This document shows positions 1 through 7,338 of a stretch of DNA of 8,730 bases, in pieces. Source of the stretch: an uncultured Opitutaceae bacterium (lineage in GTDB: Bacteria; Verrucomicrobiota; Verrucomicrobiae; Opitutales; Opitutaceae); assembly GCA_946482625.1 (NCBI GenBank), contig CAMLSH010000141.1, positions 1 to 8,730 on the forward strand, given 5' to 3'. The notes below the pieces were generated by a model. The model was not told the DNA's origin and did not search any database. It worked only from the letters and a program-made list of their open reading frames with translations. A program made the translations under genes and the position numbers. Positions within the stretch are counted from its first letter, which is position 1, and the number at the start of each line of letters is the position of its first letter.

Positions 1-1997
1 CCGGGGAGCCAGTTGGTGTAGCTGTGGGAGGCGGTGCGGGCGACGACGGTTTCGTTGACCAGATCGAGTTCCTTGCCGGTTGTCTCGAAATCGGTGTGTT
101 CCATGCGCAGGCCGGCGATGACGTTGAGCCGGTCGAAGGTGACGCCGCTCATGACGTACGCGGCGAGGACATCTTCGGTGAGCGAGAAATCCTCGTATTC
201 GCTATCCTCGAACGCACGACTGCCGGTGAACGCGGCGCGGTTGCTGTAGAAGGCGCGTTTGACGGCGTCGGTGCTGATGCGGGGAACGCGGAGGTAGGGA
301 TAGTCGCTGGCGGGTTCGGCGAGGTTGGCGAAGGTGAACGAGGTGGGAGCGGTGCCGAGTTCGTAGACCTCGCCTTCGGAGTCTTTTTCTTTGGTGCGGA
401 GGAGTGCGCCGAACTTCAGATAGGCTGGATTTGCGGTGGCGAAATCGTAGCGGGCGTTGAGGCCGAGATCGGTGCCGGTTTCGGAGCCGCTTTCGTTGGC
501 GAGATCGACGCGTTGGAAATTGTAGGAAGCGGGATCGTAGAAACTGGCGCCGGCCAGCTGGGTGACAGTGAGGCCGTAGGCGCCGGCGGTGTCGTAGCGG
601 AGGTCCGTGTCGCGGGTGTTGCGACGGAAGCGGACGGTGAGTTCGTCGGGGCGTTTTTCTTTGCCATCGGTGTAGCCGGCGCGGGCATCGAGCGTCCAGG
701 CGCCGAGGCGTTTCTCGGCTCCGGCGACAAGGGTGAAGACCTCCTGGTCTTTTTCGCGGATGCGCAGGCGGCGGGCGTAGCGGCGAAGATCGCTGTAGGT
801 GGCGGACGTGGCGGAGGCGGCGGAGAGTTCGTCGGCTTCGGTGAAGTCGAACAGGGTGAGGTGGCGGCTTTCGGTGTCGGTTAAGCGGTTGTAGCCGGCA
901 TTAAGATACAGCGAAAGCGTGGAGTCGGGGCGGGCTTCGAGCGCGGTGGTGATGCTGTAGCGTTCGCGGTTGATGACGTAGTCGCGGAATTCGAGAGCTT
1001 CGGCGGTGTAGAATGGGGAGCTGGCTCCGCCCAAGCCGGGAGCGTCACCGGGGGCGAACCAGGCGCCGCCGGTCTCGTAGTTGTAGGAACCGAATTTGCG
1101 CTCTTGCCAGGTAGGAGCGATGAGGAAGCCGTACTGGTTGTTGTCGCCGAAACGTTGGGAGACGTAGCCGTTGAACTTGCTGCTGTATTGATCGGTGAGG
1201 GCGGCGTACTGGCCTTGTGCGCTCACGCTGGCGGCGAAACCGTCGGCGTCGAATGGGCTTTTGGTTTTGATATCGACCTGACCGCCGAGGCCTTCGCCGT
1301 CCATGTCGGGCGTGGGGACCTTGGTGACCTTGATGGCAGCAAGCGCGTCGGCGGGGATGACGTCGAGGGCGGTGGCGCGTTCGCCGAGGTCGGCGCCGGC
1401 GAAGGAGCCGCCGTTCACTTTGACGGAGGTGAAGGTGTAGTTGAGGCCGCGGAGAACGATGTAGCGGCCTTCGCCTTGATCGCGGTAGAGCGAGACGCCC
1501 GGGATGCGTTGCATGGCCTCGGCGGCGTTTTGATCGGGGAAGCGGCCGATGGCGTCGGCGGCGACGATGTTGGTGAGGGTGTCGGAAGCGCGCTGTTGAT
1601 TGATGGCGCGGGCGGAGCCAACGGCGGCGCCCTGAATGGTGAGAGTGTCGAGCGCGACGACGTCGTCGCCGAAGAGGACGTTGAGCTGGGCGGTGCGGCC
1701 GTCGGCGATCGTGATGGGTTCGGTACGGTCGGGATAACCGACGTAGCTGATCTCGACGGAGCGGGCGCCGGCGGGGACGTTGGTGAGGACGTAGTCGCCG
1801 GAGGGGCCGGCGAAGGTTACGAGGTTGGTGCCGGGAATGGCGACGCGCGCGCCGCCGAGGGCGAGGCCAGAGGAGGCGTCGGTGACGCGGCCAGTGATGG
1901 CGCCGGTCTGGGCGTGGGCCGCGGCTGCAAGGGCCAGGGCGGCGGAGAAGGCGACGAGAGTTCGTAGTGAGCGAAGGTGGGACGGTCGGGCAGGCAT
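1..1997 (-). CDS. TonB-dependent receptor, N-terminal part (3' end outside window)
   Basis: Outer-membrane receptor that would import a ligand using energy passed on by TonB-ExbB-ExbD. The frame is open from the ATG at 1997 to the left edge: 665 codons plus two bases, no stop. Residues 1-29 form a signal peptide (basic start, Ala/Leu core, cleavage after AHA before QT). Residues 33-105 are a carboxypeptidase-regulatory-like beta-sandwich (GAITGRVTD, NVPAGARSVEISYVGYP). A possible TonB box lies near 114-121 (VALDTLTI). The plug follows, with the family signature ADAIGRFPDQNAAEAMQRIP at about 147-166, then GVSLYRDQGEGRY and KVPTPDMDGEGLGGQVDIKT. These match the TIGR01782 receptor group, known mostly for carbohydrate uptake. 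The rest is beta-barrel, ending at SYTNWLPG. Such receptors are usually 900-1000 residues, so roughly 250-330 are missing. No good Shine-Dalgarno precedes the ATG; the start rests on the signal peptide. Codons are strongly G/C-ending. Substrate unknown. Confidence 0.93.
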   Translation of the reverse strand, partial: MPARPSHLRSLRTLVAFSAALALAAAAHAQTGAITGRVTDASSGLALGGARVAIPGTNLVTFAGPSGDYVLTNVPAGARSVEISYVGYPDRTEPITIADGRTAQLNVLFGDDVVALDTLTIQGAAVGSARAINQQRASDTLTNIVAADAIGRFPDQNAAEAMQRIPGVSLYRDQGEGRYIVLRGLNYTFTSVKVNGGSFAGADLGERATALDVIPADALAAIKVTKVPTPDMDGEGLGGQVDIKTKSPFDADGFAASVSAQGQYAALTDQYSSKFNGYVSQRFGDNNQYGFLIAPTWQERKFGSYNYETGGAWFAPGDAPGLGGASSPFYTAEALEFRDYVINRERYSITTALEARPDSTLSLYLNAGYNRLTDTESRHLTLFDFTEADELSAASATSATYSDLRRYARRLRIREKDQEVFTLVAGAEKRLGAWTLDARAGYTDGKEKRPDELTVRFRRNTRDTDLRYDTAGAYGLTVTQLAGASFYDPASYNFQRVDLANESGSETGTDLGLNARYDFATANPAYLKFGALLRTKEKDSEGEVYELGTAPTSFTFANLAEPASDYPYLRVPRISTDAVKRAFYSNRAAFTGSRAFEDSEYEDFSLTEDVLAAYVMSGVTFDRLNVIAGLRMEHTDFETTGKELDLVNETVVARTASHSYTNWLP

Positions 1998-2000
1998 GGT

Positions 2001-2095
2001 GTGTTCGGTTAAGATTCGGGAAAGACCGGAGGCGTGGGTCACCCCTCCGCCTCCGTCAACGCGGAGGCGGGCGTGTAGCCAGATCTTAACCACAC
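2001..2095 (-). promoter_or_regulatory. Structured 5' leader of the left receptor gene
   Basis: Two complementary arms enclose the leader. On the minus strand the 5' arm is GTGTGGTTAAGAT (2095-2083) and the 3' arm is ATCTTAACCGAACAC (2015-2001). Nine bases pair perfectly, and four more pair after a two-base bulge. The 3' arm ends three bases before the ATG at 1997. Between them lies a second hairpin with a perfect 9-bp GC-rich stem (2047-2055 with 2062-2070) and a six-base loop. If transcription starts upstream of 2095, the RNA could fold so that the ribosome-binding region is paired. Alternatively the outer arms are a DNA operator, or the TAAGAT within the 5' arm is a -10 box. It fits no riboswitch class that I recognise. 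Confidence 0.4.
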
Positions 2096-2134
2096 GGACA
2101 CGGGGCTGTAACAAAACGGTGTTTTTGAGGTGCT

Positions 2135-2167
2135 GCCGCGGGGCGCGGGCATGCCCCGTTCCGCGGC
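2135..2167. repeat. GC-rich imperfect palindrome
   Basis: Outer arms GCCGCGG (2135-2141) and CCGCGGC (2161-2167) are exact complements. Within them GGGGC (2140-2144) can pair with GCCCC (2153-2157) as an alternative inner stem. The element lies in the non-coding region and has no T-run after it on either strand, so it is not an intrinsic terminator. It has the look of a dispersed intergenic hairpin (REP-like), but with one copy in view this is only a guess. Confidence 0.4.
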
Positions 2168-2296
2168 GTTGGTTCGCGGGATTTTTGCTCGCGGGAGTTG
2201 CGGCGACGCCGGGGGTGGCTGGCAGGAAGGTGGGCCTGGATCTGATCGGCCAAAGAAGCCGTGCTGCTAGAGTAGTTGAATTTTAACGACGTAATC

Positions 2297-2323
2297 TATC
2301 CGTAATGTTCCGTTTCACGGATA
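2297..2323. promoter_or_regulatory. 7-bp perfect inverted repeat, candidate operator upstream of right receptor
   Basis: TATCCGT (2297-2303) and ACGGATA (2317-2323) are exact complements with a 13-base spacer, in the A/T-rich part of the intergenic region about 185 bases before the ATG at 2508. CCGT occurs once more inside the spacer (2310-2313). The arm centres are about 20 bases apart, close to two helical turns, as for a dimeric transcription factor. No regulator gene is nearby to assign to it. It could also be a hairpin or chance. Confidence 0.3.
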
Positions 2324-2489
2324 CAAAATATGACCGGTGTTGTGATGAAAGTGTTAATGTATTCAGCTTTCGTTGACACTTTCGGCCGCCTGTCCCTTTC
2401 GTCTCGGCGTCAGTTTTACTATGACCGAATGAAACGCCGCGGGACCCGGCCAGTGCTCTCGCGGTGGACTATAACCAAGGCTGGCAACC

Positions 2490-2494
2490 AAGGA
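2490..2494 (+). promoter_or_regulatory. Possible ribosome binding site for the right receptor
   Basis: AAGGA lies 13 bases before the ATG at 2508. The motif is right but the spacing is long (5-9 is usual), so it only weakly supports this start. Confidence 0.3.
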
Positions 2495-2507
2495 CTACCG
2501 AACTCAC

Positions 2508-5500
2508 ATGACTCGTTCTCATAACCAAGACGCATTTGTGGCCGCCCCGCGCGCGGTCGGCGAAGGTCTGGCAGACGCCAGACCCGCAATAAAAGCGGCG
2601 TCGCTCTTGAAACTAAAACTTGCGCTTCTAGCGCCTCTTGCGGGTATCGCGTTGCTGGCATATCCAGCGGCCGGGTACGCCCAAGCAGAGGCTCGGGGTG
2701 GCATCACGGGCCGTGTGCTGAACAGCGACACGGGCAGCTACCTGAACAACGCACGCGTGCGCGTTTCCGGTACGAACATCGAGACGTTTACCAACGAGTT
2801 CGGCGAGTTTCGCTTGAACGATCTGCCGGCCGGGAGCGTCTCGCTCGACGTTTTCTACACCGGCTTCCCGGTGAAGAGTGTCACTGTGGCGGTGACCGGG
2901 GGCACCGTGGCTGAGCAGACCATCAGCGTTGCCGGTCTTGAAAATCTCGACGACGGCGTGGTGCAGCTCGAGGAATTTTTGGTGCAGTCGAAGCGCGAGA
3001 CCAACGCGCAGGCACTCGCGCTCAACGAGCAGCGTTTCTCGGCGAATTTGAAGAATGTGGTCTCGACGGACGCGTTCGGCGATGTCGGCCAGGGCAACAT
3101 CGGTGAATTTTTGAAGCACGTTCCCGGCGTGACGGTGGAGTACAGCAACAACGTCGTATCCGGCGTCCAAGTGCGCGGTTTTAATTCAAACTTCACCAAC
3201 GTCACACTGGACGGCGGCGGCATCGCGAGTGCGGCGGGCACCGGCACAGCGAATCACACGCGTCAGTTCGGTCTAGAACAGGCCAGCATCAATAATATCT
3301 CGCGCATTGAGGTGGTGAAGCTGCCTACACCCGAAAATGCTGCCAACTCCATGGGCGGTTCGGTGAACATGGTCAGCAAAAACGCCTTCGAAAAAGTGCG
3401 CCCGGAGCTGCGTTTCTCGACATACCTGTCGATGAACAGCTACGACACGCAGCTCGAAAAAACGGCCGGCCCTGAAGACGAAAAATCGTGGAAGATCCGT
3501 CCTTCCTTCGATCTGTCGTACACATTGCCGATCAACAAACAACTCGGTGTCGTGCTCACGGCCTCAAGTGCGAACCAGTTCTCGCGTATTTACGCGGCGA
3601 CACCCTCCCGCAGCTATATCACCACAGGCCCGAGCGCTGCAAGGGTGCTGACCGGCGTTTACACGAGCCAGGTAGCCGCGACGGACACGCCTTCCCTCAG
3701 CGAGCGTAATTCGGTCGGGTTTCGCTTGGACTGGAAGCCCGCGGACGGACAATCGCTCTCATTGACGACTCAGGCCAATGCCTTCAGCAGCTTTAGCGGG
3801 CGTCGTGGCCTGACATTGAACCCTGGCGGTAACCCCGTCGCCTACGGAGAGAGCTTTACCTTTGGCGGAGCCACCGCCGGTACCGTTAGCCAAGGTACTG
3901 GCTACCAAGACAAGAACGGTCTTACGCACGCCGTAGGCCTTCGTTATCAATTCGCCCGAGGTCCCTGGCAGGCGGATGCCGCCGCCACTGTCTCGCGCTC
4001 CACCAACAAGACGCGCGATACCGACAAGGGCTTTTTCAACACCGTTTCCACCCGTATGAACAACGTGAAGGTGGATATCTCGGAGATGCACAATGGCGAA
4101 GGCGCCGCCGGTGCCTACGCAGTGTATGACAGCCTGGGTAACCCGGTCGACATCACGAACCTCGCAAATTACCGCATCACCGGGACTGCAGGTGAACGCA
4201 TCGATGCTGAGGATACCGTGCAGGACTTCCGAGCCAACGTACGCCGTGACCTTGATTTCCTTCCCTTCAACTTGTCGCTCAAAGCAGGCGGCAGTCGCTA
4301 CGCGCTCCGCCGCGAGATCGATTTTACCTCGAAGGCATGGACCTACGTCGGACCCGATGGCATTGCTGACAACGCTGATAATTCCGCGGGCAACTATGTG
4401 GATGTCGACTACTCGGCCAATACGCCCGGCTACACTTATCCGGCGGTCCAATGGGTGAATACGTGGAAGGTTTATCAAGCCTTCCTCGAACATCCCGAAT
4501 ATTTCACCCGCACGACCAGTCAGATCAACGATACGCTCAAGAACGAGGCGGTTCGCTCGCCCATTCTGGAAGAGACGATCACCGCCGGTTATCTTATGGG
4601 GGATTTGAAGCTGCTCCAAAACCGCCTGCGCCTCCTCGGCGGCGTGCGCTATGAACTGACGGAAGACGAAGGGCTCGGCTATAAACAAACGCCGACCGGT
4701 TATGCGAAGCGCGCGTTTGCCAACAGTCGGGACTACGACGGCTTCTACCCAAGCGCGCATGGCACCTATAACATCACGGAAAATCTCCTGCTGCGCGCTG
4801 CCTTTGCAAAGACCATGGGCCGGCCGGCCATTTCGGATATCGTACCGAACATTTATGTGGCTGCGGATACTAACGCCGGTGCTCTGTATCCGGGATATGT
4901 AACGGCTAGCAATAGCTCGCTCGTCCCTTGGTCGGCGAAAAACTACGATATTTCATTGGAGTATTACCTCCCATTCAACGGCGTGGCTTCGGCCGGTGTG
5001 TTCCGCAAGGACGTCCGTGATTTCTTCGTGACCTTTGGTCGCGATGTCGACGCGAGCTTGGCTGCGGAACTCGGTTTAGGCGAAGAGACGATCGGTTATC
5101 GGTTCTCCTCTCGCGCGAATGGCGGCGATGCGCGCATCGAGGGCGTCGAACTAGGATATTCGCAATCGTTGGAGGTGCTCGGAAACTGGGCGAAGCCGTT
5201 CTCGGTTTTCTCCAACTTCACGGCGCTCGACATCGACGGTCGCAATCAAGGCGCTTTCACGTCGTTTGTTCCGAAGACTGCTAACTTGGGCGGCAGTGTG
5301 AGCTACAAACGCCTGTTCTTCCTTGCGAAGGCTAACTGGCGGGGCCGGCAGATGCGCGAAACCAAGAACAGCACGTTCTTGGGCGCTGCAGAGTACGTTC
5401 GTGAAATCACGACCATCGACTTGAATCTCGATTTCCGCCTCACCAAGCACTTCGCGCTGTTCACAACCGTACGTAACGTGACGAACGAGCCTCAGCAGCT

Positions 5501-5597
5501 GGAGCTCGACGGACCCAACATGCCAGACTGGGCCACGCTAACCCAAGACACGCGTTCCGGTGCGCAGTACACGCTCGGTGTGAAGGGTAATTTCTAA
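2508..5597 (+). CDS. TonB-dependent receptor with carboxypeptidase-regulatory-like domain
   Basis: Complete 1029-residue outer-membrane receptor, probably importing a ligand by TonB-dependent transport. A hydrophobic stretch at 36-52 followed by GYAQA (56-60) is a signal peptide, preceded by an unusually long n-region of about 33 residues. A TTG at 2607 would give a conventional short one (MKLKLALLAPLAG), so the true start may be there. Residues 64-141 form a carboxypeptidase-regulatory-like domain (GGITGRVLNSDTGSYLNNAR, LPAGSVSLDVFYTGFP). A TonB-box-like segment sits at about 152-160 (VQLEEFLVQ). The plug spans about 175-295, with NIGEFLKHVPGVTVEY, VQVRGFNSN and KLPTPENAANSMGGSVNMVS. The remainder is barrel, closing with YTLGVKGNF, the terminal-Phe signal read by the Bam machinery. 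It diverges from the left receptor and shares its domain plan, but the sequences differ widely; this is not a recent duplication. Codon use is visibly less G/C-biased at third positions than in its neighbours. Substrate unknown. Confidence 0.95.
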   Translation: MTRSHNQDAFVAAPRAVGEGLADARPAIKAASLLKLKLALLAPLAGIALLAYPAAGYAQAEARGGITGRVLNSDTGSYLNNARVRVSGTNIETFTNEFGEFRLNDLPAGSVSLDVFYTGFPVKSVTVAVTGGTVAEQTISVAGLENLDDGVVQLEEFLVQSKRETNAQALALNEQRFSANLKNVVSTDAFGDVGQGNIGEFLKHVPGVTVEYSNNVVSGVQVRGFNSNFTNVTLDGGGIASAAGTGTANHTRQFGLEQASINNISRIEVVKLPTPENAANSMGGSVNMVSKNAFEKVRPELRFSTYLSMNSYDTQLEKTAGPEDEKSWKIRPSFDLSYTLPINKQLGVVLTASSANQFSRIYAATPSRSYITTGPSAARVLTGVYTSQVAATDTPSLSERNSVGFRLDWKPADGQSLSLTTQANAFSSFSGRRGLTLNPGGNPVAYGESFTFGGATAGTVSQGTGYQDKNGLTHAVGLRYQFARGPWQADAAATVSRSTNKTRDTDKGFFNTVSTRMNNVKVDISEMHNGEGAAGAYAVYDSLGNPVDITNLANYRITGTAGERIDAEDTVQDFRANVRRDLDFLPFNLSLKAGGSRYALRREIDFTSKAWTYVGPDGIADNADNSAGNYVDVDYSANTPGYTYPAVQWVNTWKVYQAFLEHPEYFTRTTSQINDTLKNEAVRSPILEETITAGYLMGDLKLLQNRLRLLGGVRYELTEDEGLGYKQTPTGYAKRAFANSRDYDGFYPSAHGTYNITENLLLRAAFAKTMGRPAISDIVPNIYVAADTNAGALYPGYVTASNSSLVPWSAKNYDISLEYYLPFNGVASAGVFRKDVRDFFVTFGRDVDASLAAELGLGEETIGYRFSSRANGGDARIEGVELGYSQSLEVLGNWAKPFSVFSNFTALDIDGRNQGAFTSFVPKTANLGGSVSYKRLFFLAKANWRGRQMRETKNSTFLGAAEYVREITTIDLNLDFRLTKHFALFTTVRNVTNEPQQLELDGPNMPDWATLTQDTRSGAQYTLGVKGNF

Positions 5598-5602
5598 GCG
5601 GG

Positions 5603-5622
5603 CTCGGAACTTAGTTCCGGAG
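5603..5622 (+). other. Small hairpin in the 3' UTR of the right receptor
   Basis: CGGAAC (5605-5610) and GTTCCG (5614-5619) pair around a TTA loop, six bases after the stop codon. The tract after it (TCTTTC) is only weakly T-rich, so it is probably not a terminator by itself. It may stabilise the mRNA end together with the stronger hairpin at 5632. Confidence 0.4.
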
Positions 5623-5631
5623 TCTTTCACG

Positions 5632-5661
5632 AGCCGGCGTCCTTGGGGCGCCGGCTTTTTT
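5632..5661 (+). terminator. Rho-independent terminator of the right receptor
   Basis: A perfect 8-bp stem, AGCCGGCG (5632-5639) with CGCCGGCT (5649-5656), has a nine-base loop and runs into six T residues (5656-5661). It lies 34 bases after the receptor stop. On the minus strand there is no T-run after the stem, so it should not stop the converging acr3 transcript efficiently. Confidence 0.88.
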
Positions 5662-5670
5662 GTGCCTTCG

Positions 5671-6747
5671 CTAAGAACGGTTGGCGGCCTTTTGAAAGGA
5701 GGGAAGCGTACGGAAGCGGAGGGCGACGCGGACGAGGAGGATCAGCGCGGGGACTTCGACGAGCGGGCCGATGACGGCGGCGAAGGCTTCACCGCTGTGG
5801 AGGCCGAAGACGCCGATGGCGACCGCGATGGCTAACTCGAAATTGTTGCTGCCGGCGGTGAAGGCGAGGGTGGTGGCGCGTTCGTAATCGGCGCCGAGGC
5901 GCGCGCTCATCCAGAAGCTCAGGAGAAACATGACGACGAAGTAGATCGAGAGGGGCAGGGCAATGCGGAGGACGTCGAGCGGGAGCGCGAGCAGGGTGTC
6001 GCTCTTGAGGCTGAACATCACGACGATGGTGAAGAGCAGCGCGATCAGCGTCAGCGGGCTGATCCGGGGAATGAATACGCGTTCGTACCAGTCGGCGCCG
6101 CGTGCGCGCAGGAGGACGAAGCGGGTGGCGAGTCCAGCGAGGAAGGGAATGCCGAGGTAGATGAAAACGCTCTGGGCGATGGCGGCGGTGGTGATTTGCG
6201 AAAGATCGATTTCGCCGAACTCGAGGCCGAGCCAGCCGGGGAGAATTTTGATGAAGAACCAGGCGTAGGGCGCGTAGAAGAGAACCTGGAAGAGCGAGTT
6301 GAAGGCGACGAGTCCGGCGCAGTACTCGGTGCTGCCTTTGGCGAGGTCGTTCCAGACGATCACCATGGCGATGCAGCGGGCGAGGCCGATGAGGATGAGG
6401 CCGATCTGGTAATGCGGGTGATCGCCGAGGAAGACGATCGCGAGGACGAACATCAGCACGGGTCCGACGAGCCAGTTTTGGATGAGCGAGAGCGTGAGCA
6501 CGCGGCGGTCGCGGAAGACGGCGGGGAGGCGCTCGTATTTCACCTTCGCGAGTGGCGGCCACATCATCACGATCAAGCCGACGGCGATGGGAATCGACGT
6601 CTGGCCGATGCTCCAGGCGGTGAGCGCGGACGGCAGGGATGGGATGAAACGGCCGAGCGCCACGCCGAGCGCCATCGCGAGGAAGATCCAGAGCGTGAGC
6701 CAGCGGTCGAGGAAGGAGAGGGAGGCGGCGGGCGTGGTGGCGGCCAT
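5671..6747 (-). CDS. acr3: Arsenite efflux transporter, ACR3 family
   Basis: Inner-membrane secondary transporter that pumps arsenite out of the cell, the last step after ArsC reduces arsenate. With the ATG at 6747 the protein is 358 residues, typical for ACR3, with about ten hydrophobic segments. Family hallmarks are present: [20 protein letters not shown] (121-140) with the essential membrane Cys at 125, and [19 protein letters not shown] (297-315) with the essential Glu at 304. The frame stays open upstream to a GTG at 6804, adding 19 low-complexity residues. I prefer the ATG because ACR3 proteins begin just before the [12 protein letters not shown] segment. Neither start has a good Shine-Dalgarno. 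It lies 73 bases after arsC on the same strand and is the last gene of the operon. This is ACR3, not the unrelated ArsB family, although both are sometimes named arsB. Confidence 0.95.
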   Translation of the reverse strand: MAATTPAASLSFLDRWLTLWIFLAMALGVALGRFIPSLPSALTAWSIGQTSIPIAVGLIVMMWPPLAKVKYERLPAVFRDRRVLTLSLIQNWLVGPVLMFVLAIVFLGDHPHYQIGLILIGLARCIAMVIVWNDLAKGSTEYCAGLVAFNSLFQVLFYAPYAWFFIKILPGWLGLEFGEIDLSQITTAAIAQSVFIYLGIPFLAGLATRFVLLRARGADWYERVFIPRISPLTLIALLFTIVVMFSLKSDTLLALPLDVLRIALPLSIYFVVMFLLSFWMSARLGADYERATTLAFTAGSNNFELAIAVAIGVFGLHSGEAFAAVIGPLVEVPALILLVRVALRFRTLPSFQKAANRS

Positions 6748-6799
6748 GAGGGTGGTGCGGACGATGGGGTGGGATTGAGCGGGTCGTGTGGAGGCGGAG

Positions 6800-6821
6800 G
6801 CCACTCGCTGGCGCTCGTGGC
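6800..6821. repeat. Imperfect palindrome at the arsC-acr3 junction
   Basis: A 22-base element with arms GCCAC and GTGGC that can fold as a 5-bp stem, a tandem G-A mismatch on the minus strand, two more pairs and a four-base tip. It begins at the last base of the arsC stop codon and covers the alternative GTG start of acr3. It resembles dispersed intergenic hairpins and may have widened the gap between the two genes. I see no second copy in the window. Confidence 0.4.
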
Positions 6822-7327
6822 TACGGGCGGCTAGTGGCGGAGACGTTTTGGAAAGGGATCTGGGTGCCGGTGTGGCCGGCGGCGGCGAAGAGTTTGTCGT
6901 CGGGGAAGGTGCAGAAGAGTTCGGCGCGGCGGGCGATCTGCGAGGCGACGTTCACGAAGAACTGGTATTTCTGTTCTTCGGTGCCTTTGAACTCGCCGGG
7001 ATCGGGCGAGCCCCAGTGAGCGACGACGGGGTGGCCGGGCCAGACGGGGCAGGTCTCGCGGGCGTGGTCGCAGACGGTGATGACGAAATCGAAATGGACG
7101 CCTTTGAACTCGTCCCACGATTTGCTGCGGGCGGCGGTGGCATCGAGGCCGTATTTTTCGCGGAGCACGCGGATCGTGAGCGGATTGACGGAGCCGGACG
7201 GACGAGCGCCGGCGCTGAAGACGTCGAAGCGGCCCTTGCCCTTCGCGCGGAGGAGATATTCGCCGAGGATGCTCCGGCCGGAGTTGCCGGTGCAGAGGAT
7301 CAGGGTTTTGAACGGGGGTGTTTTCAT
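6821..7327 (-). CDS. arsC: Arsenate reductase, low-molecular-weight phosphatase-like family
   Basis: Cytosolic enzyme of 168 residues that reduces arsenate to arsenite through a Cys relay, normally regenerated by thioredoxin. The P-loop CTGNSGR is at 12-18 (CX5R, nucleophile Cys12). The two resolving cysteines, Cys86 and Cys93, are seven apart in [15 protein letters not shown], the same spacing as Cys82/Cys89 in the Staphylococcus plasmid enzyme. Asp109 in HWGSPDP is the expected general acid. This is not the glutaredoxin-type ArsC of E. coli. The ATG at 7327 lies 11 bases after the arsJ stop, so the two are surely co-transcribed; it puts the P-loop near the N-terminus as usual. The frame continues open upstream into arsJ, but that part is only a shadow. 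The protein is somewhat longer than typical (about 130-140), with a C-terminal tail ([13 protein letters not shown]) whose last codons run into the junction palindrome. Confidence 0.96.
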   Translation of the reverse strand: MKTPPFKTLILCTGNSGRSILGEYLLRAKGKGRFDVFSAGARPSGSVNPLTIRVLREKYGLDATAARSKSWDEFKGVHFDFVITVCDHARETCPVWPGHPVVAHWGSPDPGEFKGTEEQKYQFFVNVASQIARRAELFCTFPDDKLFAAAGHTGTQIPFQNVSATSRP

Positions 7328-7338
7328 GGGATGAAAGT

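Larger units (their letters stand above)
1998..2507. other. Divergent intergenic region between two receptor genes
   Basis: This 510-base stretch separates the two divergent receptor genes. I find no convincing gene: the frames crossing it show no recognisable protein, and the longest (plus strand, 1825-2286) is mainly a shadow of the left receptor. The left half (to about 2250) is GC-rich and holds hairpins. The right half (about 2270-2500) is clearly richer in A/T, as expected near a promoter. A TTGACA at 2373-2378 (plus) matches a -35 box perfectly, but no good -10 lies 16-18 bases downstream, so I do not call a promoter. Both start codons must be served from here. Confidence 0.7.

Noticed and set aside
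24..1967. Long plus-strand open frames (24-884 and 1104-1967)
   Set aside because: They are antisense to the left receptor, are Gly/Ala/Glu-rich without recognisable domains, and result from the strong G/C third-position bias of the real gene.
2373..2378. TTGACA as the -35 box of a promoter for the right receptor
   Set aside because: No acceptable -10 lies 16-18 bases downstream; the nearest TACTAT (2417-2422) is 38 bases away.
3759..4760. A 333-residue minus-strand frame within the right receptor
   Set aside because: The sense strand encodes a well-supported barrel here; the antisense frame shows no recognisable fold and has no regulatory signals of its own.
1..5597. The two receptors as a recent tandem duplication
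   Set aside because: They share domain order but differ in plug motifs (FPDQNAAEAMQRIPG versus GQGNIGEFLKHVPG) and in base usage, so they are distant paralogues at most.
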